Source: Chryseobacterium oranimense
Lineage (GTDB): Bacteria > Bacteroidota > Bacteroidia > Flavobacteriales > Weeksellaceae
Direction: 5' to 3'
Length of the DNA stretch: 64,000 nucleotides
Assembly: GCF_900129755.1 (NCBI RefSeq)
Contig: NZ_FQWT01000001.1
Coordinates: forward strand, 868,001 to 932,000
The notes below the pieces were generated by a model. That model saw nothing but the letters and a program-made list of their open reading frames with translations. It did not search any database and had not been told where the DNA came from. A program made the translations under genes and the position numbers. This document shows positions 7,767 to 15,241 of the stretch, piece after piece (position 1 is the first letter of the stretch; each line of letters opens with the position of its first letter).

Positions 7767-9115
7767 CACTTGCGTCCTAAACGTTTAAAAAGTGGCGGTG
7801 TTTGGATATAGCAAAGTTGCTATATTTAAATTGCAAAATTATAACACACCGCCATGATAAATTTAAATGTTTTTAGTCAGATTTTATCTCTTATCGACCG
7901 CGAATTATTCAAAGATTTGGTTTCAAAGCACAAAAGTGACAAACATCAGAAAGGGATCAACAGCTGGACGCATCTAGTCAGTATGCTTTTCTGTCATTTT
8001 TCCTCGGCAGATTCGGTTCGTGATATTAGTAACGGCCTACGCAGTACCACTGGTAATCTGAACCACTTAGGTGTAGTAAGAGCTCCAAGTAAGTCTAATA
8101 TATCCTATATCAACACACACCGTACCCATGAACTTTTCAAAGATCTTTACTATTCTGTTTTGGATAGGCTTTGGCAAAAGGACACCCATTTTCGCAAAGA
8201 TCTTGGTCAGCTAAAGCGTAAAGTATATCTGATGGATGCAAGCATCATCCCCTTATGTCTATCTGTATTTGACTGGGCAAAGTTTCGCAGCACCAAAGGT
8301 GCCGTAAAGCTGCACACTGTCTTGGATTATGATGGCTGCCTACCTGTTTTTATGCAGATTACCGATGGAAAAGTACATGAGAGCCAGCGAGCCGGTAGTT
8401 ACAGTTTTTCCAAGGGAAGCGTGGTGGTAGTGGACCGTGGCTACGTGGATTACAGCTGGCTTGGGGATTTGGACAGCAGGGGGTGTTACTTCGTTACCAG
8501 GAGTAAAGTTAATATGAAGTACAAGGTTATCAAGTCCTATCAGAGTGAAGCACTCATCGAAAAGGGGATCCTTAAGGATGAGCTCATTGAGCTATCCGGT
8601 GCTGCCTGCAATAAATACAACGGCAAGCCGCTACGCCTAGTCCACTTTTGGGACAGCACCACTGGCAATGAGTACCACTTTTTGACCAATAATACGAAGT
8701 GGAAGGCTTCTTTGGTGGCAAACATCTATAAACAACGCTGGCATATCGAAGTCTTCTTCAAGCATCTAAAGCAGCGCTTAAAAGTATCGACATTCATAGG
8801 GACTTCTGAAAATGCAGTGATGATCCAGATCTGGACTTCACTCATTGGCATATTACTGTTAAAATACTTACAAAAAAAGGCCAAATATGACTGGAACCTG
8901 TCCAATCTGGTCGCATTCATCAGAATGAATATCTTCGTGAAAATAAACATCTGGCAATGGATAGATGATCCCTTTCTCAGGCCGCCTATAAAAGGAAAAA
9001 AGGGACAGCTAAAGATCTTCGCAGATTGAAAAATAGGGGTCAATATCGAAATGATGAAAAAAGCTATGCTTGTACCACAGAAATCCAATCCTAAAATTTA
9101 TTTAGGACACATATG
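7767..9115 (+). mobile_element. IS4-family insertion sequence, complete
   Basis: The 1349-bp element is bounded by imperfect terminal inverted repeats: CACTTGCGTCCTAAA at the left, and at the right a sequence whose reverse complement is CATATGTGTCCTAAA (12 of 15 match). It is flanked by an exact 9-bp duplication, AGTATAATT. It carries one transposase gene filling nearly its whole length. The element sits between the toxin island promoter region and the sigma factor gene at 9186. Intact ends, an exact target duplication and an intact reading frame suggest a fairly recent insertion. Confidence 0.85.
7854..9029 (+). CDS. IS4-family transposase
   Basis: This 391-residue DDE transposase shows the first Asp in 'VYLMDASIIPLCLSVFDWAK', the second in 'VVVVDRGYVDYSWL', and the IS4-family Y-(2)-R-(3)-E-(6)-K signature in 'YKQRWHIEVFFKHLK'. 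The N-terminal 'FKDLVSKHKSDKHQKGINSW' type opening (residues about 19-38) is common in this subgroup of Bacteroidota IS elements. Length is normal for the family and the frame is intact, so the enzyme may be active. It catalyses cut-and-paste transposition of the surrounding element. It is the only gene in the element and its GC content is higher than that of the flanking ICE DNA. Confidence 0.92.
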   Translation: MINLNVFSQILSLIDRELFKDLVSKHKSDKHQKGINSWTHLVSMLFCHFSSADSVRDISNGLRSTTGNLNHLGVVRAPSKSNISYINTHRTHELFKDLYYSVLDRLWQKDTHFRKDLGQLKRKVYLMDASIIPLCLSVFDWAKFRSTKGAVKLHTVLDYDGCLPVFMQITDGKVHESQRAGSYSFSKGSVVVVDRGYVDYSWLGDLDSRGCYFVTRSKVNMKYKVIKSYQSEALIEKGILKDELIELSGAACNKYNGKPLRLVHFWDSTTGNEYHFLTNNTKWKASLVANIYKQRWHIEVFFKHLKQRLKVSTFIGTSENAVMIQIWTSLIGILLLKYLQKKAKYDWNLSNLVAFIRMNIFVKINIWQWIDDPFLRPPIKGKKGQLKIFAD

Positions 9116-9124
9116 AGTATAATT
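9116..9124. repeat. Target site duplication, right copy (AGTATAATT)
   Basis: Exact copy of the 9 bases at 7758-7766, directly after the right inverted repeat of the IS4-family element. Confidence 0.8.
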
Positions 9125-9166
9125 AAAAATTATTTCGATAAATTTAATTATATATTAAAAAATTAC

Positions 9167-9174
9167 TAATTTTG
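9167..9174 (+). promoter_or_regulatory. Candidate -7 element TAATTTTG for the sigma factor gene
   Basis: TAATTTTG fits the Bacteroidota -7 consensus TAnnTTTG and lies 11 bases before the ATG at 9186. This would give a very short 5' leader. Similar TAATTTTA sequences precede the regulator genes at 24042 and 25894. No convincing -33 element was found. Confidence 0.4.
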
Positions 9175-9185
9175 CTATTAACACA

Positions 9186-9710
9186 ATGTGGTCTCTTAAC
9201 CGACATATCAGAATTGAAGAACAACAATATCATAAGCTTCTTCATAAATTTAATCCACTAATATTTTCTCTCATTTATAAAAAGATCAATAATAGGGACG
9301 ATGTTTTGGATGTCTTTCAGAATGTCATTATTCATATATGGGAATATCGGTCTAAACTGGATGCTGGCAATATTGAAAGCATAGTTGTAAAAACCTGCCA
9401 ACAGGAAATAGCACATTTTTATAGGAACGCAAAAATCGATAAAACTAGCGATCTACCCTTACATTTTTCCGATACTTCGCATGAAGATTTAATCATTGCA
9501 GAAAATAAGGAGCGAAATCTCTCAGAAATAGAAACAGCAATTGAAGAGTTATTTCCTCCGCTTCGTAGAAAAATTTTCAAAATGAATAAAATAGAGGGTG
9601 TCACGCAAGAGAAAATTGCCGCTAATTTCAATATCTCCAAAAGAACGGTTGAAAAGCATATACATCAATCTATGATCTACCTGAGAGACAAAGTGAAAAT
9701 TACTAAATGA
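9186..9710 (+). CDS. ECF-type RNA polymerase sigma factor (module 1)
   Basis: This 174-residue protein has the two-part ECF layout. Region 2 is at about 15-80 ('LIFSLIYKKINNRDDVLDVF', then 'QNVIIHIWEYRSKL'). Region 4 is at about 115-170, with the HTH 'GVTQEKIAANFNISKRTVEK' and 'HIHQSMIYLRDKV'. It heads module 1 and is followed 87 bp later by its probable anti-sigma factor (FecR type) and then SusC/SusD. In such loci the SusC N-terminal STN domain signals substrate arrival through FecR to release the sigma factor, which turns on susC. The IS4-family element inserted 70 bp upstream may have changed its expression. Confidence 0.88.
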   Translation: MWSLNRHIRIEEQQYHKLLHKFNPLIFSLIYKKINNRDDVLDVFQNVIIHIWEYRSKLDAGNIESIVVKTCQQEIAHFYRNAKIDKTSDLPLHFSDTSHEDLIIAENKERNLSEIETAIEELFPPLRRKIFKMNKIEGVTQEKIAANFNISKRTVEKHIHQSMIYLRDKVKITK

Positions 9711-9797
9711 TGTTAAAGTATCATAAAATAAGTTAATTTTTCATAAAAACCGTGTGGTTTTTTCCTCCGTTCTCCTATACATAATAAAGGCTCTTTT

Positions 9798-10604
9798 ATG
9801 AAAGACAATTTTCCCTATCTCACAGAGGAAGAAGAGAATAAAGTATGGACAAATGCTTTAATCGCTATTCGTCGTAAAGAAAAGCAAAAAAGAAATCGTA
9901 AAAATATAATGTACGGCGGCATTGCTGCAGTCGTGATTTTAAGTGGTAGCGTTTTAGGCTATAATTTTTTGATTAAGCCAGATGTCTATATGGCCGTTTC
10001 TGATCCTCGTAAGGTCTTACTGCCTGACAAATCAGAAGTAATTTTACAAAAAGGAGCGAAGCTGACTGTTGAAAAGTCATTTCCTTCAGATACACGTGAA
10101 GTTACACTTGATGGAGACGCAATCTTTAAAATTTCTAAATCAAAAGAACATCCATTTATTGTTCATGGTAGAAATTATGAGACTAAAGTATTGGGAACCG
10201 TTTTTAAGATTTATCAAAATGAAAAATCTTTCAGTGTTGACCTGTATGAAGGTAAGGTGTTGGTCTATAGATCTGAAAAACCTAACGAATCATTTGAACT
10301 AAAACCAAAAGAAACGTTTTCAAATTTGGGAACTGTACAAGTTGCAAGAATATCTGCCACATCACGGTCAACAGAATCTCAACTTAAATCAAGTTTATCC
10401 TTCAACGATTGCTCACTAAGTAAAGTAGCCCAAATCATAGAAGAAACCTATAACGTAAAAATGATAATCCCTGATAAAGATAAGGTGGTTAAGATTACGA
10501 TTTCATCTACTAATTCTACCGCTAAATCCCTTATTGAAATCATTGCTTTCCAGCTGGATTTCAAAATAAAACAAATCAATGATAAAACATTTCAATTGGA
10601 GTGA
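9798..10604 (+). CDS. FecR-type anti-sigma factor (module 1)
   Basis: This 268-residue protein starts with a short cytoplasmic segment (about 1-34, rich in Lys/Arg), followed by one membrane helix (about 35-57, 'GGIAAVVILSGSVLGYNFLI'). A periplasmic FecR domain follows, with 'LPDKSEVILQKGAKLTVEK', 'VTLDGDAIFKISKSKEHPFI' and 'VLGTVFKIY'. The last 70 residues match the DUF4974/STN-like end ('SFNDCSLSKVAQIIEETYNV'). It should hold the sigma factor at 9186 until signalled by the STN domain of the SusC at 10764. The cytoplasmic domain is short compared with FecR proteins that carry a full sigma-binding region. Family assignment is firm; the exact signal is unknown. Confidence 0.88.
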   Translation: MKDNFPYLTEEEENKVWTNALIAIRRKEKQKRNRKNIMYGGIAAVVILSGSVLGYNFLIKPDVYMAVSDPRKVLLPDKSEVILQKGAKLTVEKSFPSDTREVTLDGDAIFKISKSKEHPFIVHGRNYETKVLGTVFKIYQNEKSFSVDLYEGKVLVYRSEKPNESFELKPKETFSNLGTVQVARISATSRSTESQLKSSLSFNDCSLSKVAQIIEETYNVKMIIPDKDKVVKITISSTNSTAKSLIEIIAFQLDFKIKQINDKTFQLE

Positions 10605-10683
10605 AAAACTATGGGCTTTAATTATGCCCTCGCTCATTGACGACACGTGAAGCCGAAAATTTAAATGTTGAATAAGAAAATGA

Positions 10684-10703
10684 CCGACGGGTGCGACCGT
10701 CGG
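10684..10703. promoter_or_regulatory. GC-rich hairpin in the fecR-susC gap (module 1)
   Basis: CCGACGG and CCGTCGG form a perfect 7-bp stem around GTGCGA. No T-run follows, so it is not a standard terminator. A GC-rich hairpin also lies between fecR and susC in module 2, where it does have a T-run. It may limit readthrough from the regulator genes or protect the susC message. Confidence 0.45.
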
Positions 10704-10763
10704 CCAATGTATTCAACCAATAACTGTTCGATGAATTATTAATTATAAATACGTTACAAAAAT

Positions 10764-13700
10764 ATGAAAATTTTGTACAAAGCCGCCGTGTTCTTTTTGA
10801 TCGGATGGCAGGGTCTTAATGCCCAAGAGAATCTCTCTACCATGAGAGTAAATTATGATTCGGAAGCATTACCCGCAGTTGATGCAATTGAACTCTTTTT
10901 GAAGGAAAATAAAATACGTCGTTTTTCTTATAAAAAGAAGTCATTTATAAACTACAAAGTGCCAAGCACAAAATGCAATAACGAATTATTAATGGATTGC
11001 CTTGCGAAGTTATTCAAGGAATTACCCTTTGAAACAACCATTTTTAATAATACGGTTGTCATTCGCGAAAAGAAAATTAAAGCAATTAGCCAAATAACTC
11101 CACAAGATCAAAGTTTACCTGTTGACACATTAAAATCCGAGTCTTTTGCGGGTAAAGAAACAAAAATTGAAGAAATCACTTTAAATGCCGGATACTATAA
11201 AGTCACCGAAAGGAACAGCACTGGAAGTATTTCAAAGGTTAAGGCAAAAGATATCGAAAACCAGCCTGTAACGAATGTATTATCCTCTTTGCAGGGCCGA
11301 ATGTCAGGAGTTAATATCACGCAAAATTCCGGTATTCCCGGTGGAGGGTTTACAATACAGATCAGGGGACAGAATAGTTTAAGAACAAGTATGAATTCCT
11401 CGATTGACGGTAATCTTCCACTCTATGTGGTTGATGGTGTACCTTTAAGTGAAATAACAGCTGAAAACACGCAAATCGGCGCTACAGTGATGCCTTCTGG
11501 TAAGATTAATCCATTAAATAGCATAAATCCGGGTGATATCGAGAGCATTGAGGTACTAAAAGATGCTGATGCGACTGCTATCTATGGTTCCAGAGGAGCA
11601 AACGGAGTTATATTAATAACCACTAAAAAAGGTAAATCAGGTAGACTGAGTGTACGACTTACAACCAATTACGGTATAAGTGAGGCTATTTCCAACCTCA
11701 AATTATTAAACAAGGACCAATACCTTAACATGCGCCGTACAGCTTACCTGAATGACGGAGTTGTAAACTATCCGGCAACAGCCTATGATCTTAATGGCGC
11801 TTGGGGAAACAATGAAATAGATTGGGAAAAAACATTGATCGGAAACAAAGCAACCTATAGTAACACCCAACTTTCATTGAGCGGTGGTAGTGAAACAACC
11901 AGTTTTTTAGTCAGCCTCGGACACAATGAGCAGACAACTCCTTTTGGACAAGGTTATAAATATCTCAGCAATACTTTTAATTCTAATCTGTCACATCGTT
12001 CAAAGGATAACCGCTTTCAGCTCAGTTTATCTAATATGTTTACCAATCAGAAAAACAATGTTGTTAGAACTGATATTACTGGCAGTAGTTATACGCTACC
12101 ACCTGTATCACCTCTGCTCTATAATGAAGATGGAAGTTTAAATTGGGCCGGAAATACTTTTAACAATCCTTTAGCGGCCTTTAATGCCACTTATAGTAAC
12201 GATACCAAGCTCTTTCAAACTAATATAAACGCTGATTACAAGCTTTACTCGGATATGAAATTTAAGATTAATGCAGGATTAAATTACACGGCAATAAATG
12301 AATTATCTCTACTTCCCAATACAGTCAATAATCCATCCCTTGCAAGCGGTGCTTCCAGTGCAACTTCACAATCAAGAAAAAAAGATCAGGATATATTTTC
12401 TTTCATTATTGAACCTCAATTAAACTGGTCAAAAAATTGGGGAAACCATAAAATTGATTTTTTGATAGGGGGAAGTTTTCAGAGAAATGTTAGGAATACT
12501 GATGAAATTACAGGAATAGGATTTGAAAGCAATCAGTTTATTACAAATGTTTCCGCTGCAAAAACGATAAGAATGGGCGACCAATCATCTATTGAATATA
12601 GATATGCCGCATTATTTGGTAGGTTAAATTATCAGTATAAAAATCGTTATATCCTGAATGTTACTGGTAGACGTGATGGGAGCAGTCGTTTTGGACCTAA
12701 TAACAGATTTGCAAATTTTGGAGCGTTGGGAGCCGCATGGATCTTTACAAAGGAAAATTTTCTAAAGGATTCTAAATGGTTATCTTTTGGTAAGATTCGC
12801 GGTAGCTATGGTTCGACAGGAAGTGATAATATCGGGGATTTTCAATTTTTGGATAATTATAATGTTTCCTCAACATTAATATACAATGGAATTACCGGAC
12901 TGTTACCTGCCAGACTATTTAATCCCAATTACAGTTGGGAAAAAACAAGAAAGTTTGAAACTGCAATTGAACTAGGTTTTTTGGACAACCGTATTACTAC
13001 TAATTTAGCATATTATCGTAATAGATCTTCAAATCAATTGGTTGGCTACCAACTATCTGCCGTAACTGGATTTCCAAGTGTGACAGCAAATCTGGACGCT
13101 ACAGTGCAGAATACCGGACTGGAATTTGAAATAAATGCAAGACCAGTTTCAACTAAGAACTTTAATTGGGAAACTAATCTTAATATAACATTCCCTAAAA
13201 ATAAACTGTTATCATTTCCAGGTCTAGCCGGTTCACCTTATGCAAGTCAATATTCCATTGGCTCTTCAACGCAGATTGTTAAGCTATATCAATTGGAAGG
13301 TATTAATCCGCAGACAGGACTTTATCAGTTCACTGATTTTAATGGAGACGGCAAAATATCTTCTCCAGATGACCGTCAGGTTATTGAAGATCTTCAAATT
13401 AAATTTTTTGGTGGCATAAATAACAGTATTCGATATAAAAATTGGGATTTATATTTTTTATTTCAATTCGTCAAAAAGAAAAACTATAACCAAAATTCAA
13501 TTATGCCTCTTCCGGGTACAATGGTTAACCAACCTGTGGAAGTACTGGATGTTTGGTCTGCCGAAAATCCTAACGGAACATATATGCCTTATAGTGCATC
13601 AAAAAATTTGCTCAATCATAATTTATTTAAAGGAAGTACTGCTGCTGTTTCAGATGCATCCTTTGTAAGATTAAAAAACCTAGAATTTGGTTATAATATA

Positions 13701-13859
13701 CCGATGTCGTCAAGTCCTTTTAAAAGTGCTAAAATTTACTTTCAGGGCCAGAATTTAATAACATGGACTAAATTCTTTGGTGTTGATCCAGAGGCAATAA
13801 TCTCAGGTTTTCTTCCTCCCTTAAGAACATACTCTTTCGGACTACAGTTAAATTTTTAA
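10764..13859 (+). CDS. SusC/RagA-type TonB-dependent outer membrane transporter with STN domain (module 1)
   Basis: A signal peptide (MKILYKAAVFFLIGWQGLNAQ) is followed by an STN domain (about 30-105, 'LPAVDAIELFLKENKIRRFS'), which contacts FecR. The plug runs from about 135, with the family marks 'VLSSLQGRMSGVNITQNSG', 'IRGQNSL', 'PLYVVDGVPL', 'IESIEVLKDADATAIYGSRG' and 'ANGVILITTKKGK'. The rest is the 22-strand barrel, ending in a Phe (LQLNF). The carboxypeptidase-like extension common in SusC proteins is missing between STN and plug, unlike the module 2 homologue. It is followed 11 bp later by its SusD lipoprotein. Probable cargo is a peptide or protein fragment, judging from the S9 peptidase in the operon; that is inference. 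Confidence 0.93.
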   Translation: MKILYKAAVFFLIGWQGLNAQENLSTMRVNYDSEALPAVDAIELFLKENKIRRFSYKKKSFINYKVPSTKCNNELLMDCLAKLFKELPFETTIFNNTVVIREKKIKAISQITPQDQSLPVDTLKSESFAGKETKIEEITLNAGYYKVTERNSTGSISKVKAKDIENQPVTNVLSSLQGRMSGVNITQNSGIPGGGFTIQIRGQNSLRTSMNSSIDGNLPLYVVDGVPLSEITAENTQIGATVMPSGKINPLNSINPGDIESIEVLKDADATAIYGSRGANGVILITTKKGKSGRLSVRLTTNYGISEAISNLKLLNKDQYLNMRRTAYLNDGVVNYPATAYDLNGAWGNNEIDWEKTLIGNKATYSNTQLSLSGGSETTSFLVSLGHNEQTTPFGQGYKYLSNTFNSNLSHRSKDNRFQLSLSNMFTNQKNNVVRTDITGSSYTLPPVSPLLYNEDGSLNWAGNTFNNPLAAFNATYSNDTKLFQTNINADYKLYSDMKFKINAGLNYTAINELSLLPNTVNNPSLASGASSATSQSRKKDQDIFSFIIEPQLNWSKNWGNHKIDFLIGGSFQRNVRNTDEITGIGFESNQFITNVSAAKTIRMGDQSSIEYRYAALFGRLNYQYKNRYILNVTGRRDGSSRFGPNNRFANFGALGAAWIFTKENFLKDSKWLSFGKIRGSYGSTGSDNIGDFQFLDNYNVSSTLIYNGITGLLPARLFNPNYSWEKTRKFETAIELGFLDNRITTNLAYYRNRSSNQLVGYQLSAVTGFPSVTANLDATVQNTGLEFEINARPVSTKNFNWETNLNITFPKNKLLSFPGLAGSPYASQYSIGSSTQIVKLYQLEGINPQTGLYQFTDFNGDGKISSPDDRQVIEDLQIKFFGGINNSIRYKNWDLYFLFQFVKKKNYNQNSIMPLPGTMVNQPVEVLDVWSAENPNGTYMPYSASKNLLNHNLFKGSTAAVSDASFVRLKNLEFGYNIPMSSSPFKSAKIYFQGQNLITWTKFFGVDPEAIISGFLPPLRTYSFGLQLNF

Positions 13860-13870
13860 TTTCTAATCTC

Positions 13871-15241
13871 ATGAAAAATTTTAAATATTTATACACATGC
13901 ATTCTCGCATCTTTCTCATTGTATTTTTCGATTTCGTGCGAAAAATTGATTGACGTTGATCTACCGAATAATCAGATTGCCAGCAACGAAGTATTTCAGG
14001 ATCTTCAAACAGCTAACGCTGCATTATCGGCTTTATATGCCGATGTAATGTCAAATTCCCCGATTTCAGGAGTGAATCTTGATGCCGCCCTAGGCGTTTA
14101 TACGGATGAACTGGATGAATTCAGTACAACGATTACTCCAACTAGGGAACTTTATCTAAACCAACAAACTGACACGAATCAAACCGTATACAATATCTGG
14201 GTTTCATCTTTTAAACATATTTATACAGCTAATGCTATTATTGAAGGTGTTGATAAATCTAACGGGATTTCAATGTCCGACAAAAAGTATTTGAAGGGAG
14301 AAGCTTTATTTATTAGAACGTTAATGTTTTTTTATTTGAACCAACTTTGGGGGGATATTCCATATCCTGAAACAACGGATTACACAATAAATCAGATTTT
14401 AAATAAAACACCTTCAAATGATGCATTGAAAAAAATGGTAGAAGATCTTCAACAGGTCCTGACACTATTGCAGGATGACTATCGAAATGCTGAACGGATA
14501 TATGCCAATAAAATGACAGCAAGGCTTCTACTGGCAAAGATCTATATGGCACAGAAAAATTGGAATCAGGCAGAACAATTGTTAAAAGAAATTACCCAAT
14601 CTTCGCTTTATCAAATAGAAACCGATATAACAAAAGTATTTCAAAAGTCAGGTAAACACATTCTTTGGCAATTAAAACCTATTAATAATGCTTCTCTGAA
14701 ACAGGCTACCTTATACTATTTCTCAAATGCAAAGCCTAGTTCTTATGCGTTGAATATGAATCTCGTAAACTCCTTCAACTCTAATGACCTAAGAAAACAG
14801 CACTGGATGGCGTCAGTATCCTATAATGGATCAATATGGTATAGAGCTGAAAAATACAAAAATCGCGATAATACAAATGCTAATGAGTATTCTATCATAT
14901 TCAGGGTGGAAGAAGCTTATCTTTTATTGTCAGAATCTTTGGCTCAGCAGAGTAAACTCACCGAAGGGCTTATTTATTTAAATTCGATAAGACAAAGGGC
15001 AGGTTTAGCGGCATTAACCAACTTAAGCCAAGCTGATCTCCTTAATGAAATCCTTTTGGAAGATAGACGTGAATTCTTTACTGAAACAGGACATAGGTTT
15101 CTTGATCTGAAGAGAATGGATAAACTCAATTTATTGTCAACTGCAAAGCCTAACTGGAAGGATTTTCATAAACTTTGGCCGATCCCCCAAAATGAAATTC
15201 TCCTCAATCTAAATCTCAAACCTCAGAATAATGGCTATTAA
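13871..15241 (+). CDS. SusD/RagB-type surface lipoprotein (module 1)
   Basis: The signal peptide ends in a lipobox (CILASFSLYFSISCEKLIDV, Cys near 23), so the mature protein is lipidated and likely surface exposed. SusD hallmarks include 'IDVDLPNNQIASNEVF', the TPR-like helical body ('YLKGEALFIRTLMFFYLNQL', 'WGDIPYPETTDY'), 'LLAKIYMAQKNWNQAEQLL', and the C-terminal 'LLEDRREFFTETGHRFLDLK' with 'LWPIPQNEI'. It caps the SusC channel and captures substrate. It overlaps the start of the S9 peptidase gene by 11 bp, so translation of the two is likely coupled. Confidence 0.93.
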   Translation: MKNFKYLYTCILASFSLYFSISCEKLIDVDLPNNQIASNEVFQDLQTANAALSALYADVMSNSPISGVNLDAALGVYTDELDEFSTTITPTRELYLNQQTDTNQTVYNIWVSSFKHIYTANAIIEGVDKSNGISMSDKKYLKGEALFIRTLMFFYLNQLWGDIPYPETTDYTINQILNKTPSNDALKKMVEDLQQVLTLLQDDYRNAERIYANKMTARLLLAKIYMAQKNWNQAEQLLKEITQSSLYQIETDITKVFQKSGKHILWQLKPINNASLKQATLYYFSNAKPSSYALNMNLVNSFNSNDLRKQHWMASVSYNGSIWYRAEKYKNRDNTNANEYSIIFRVEEAYLLLSESLAQQSKLTEGLIYLNSIRQRAGLAALTNLSQADLLNEILLEDRREFFTETGHRFLDLKRMDKLNLLSTAKPNWKDFHKLWPIPQNEILLNLNLKPQNNGY

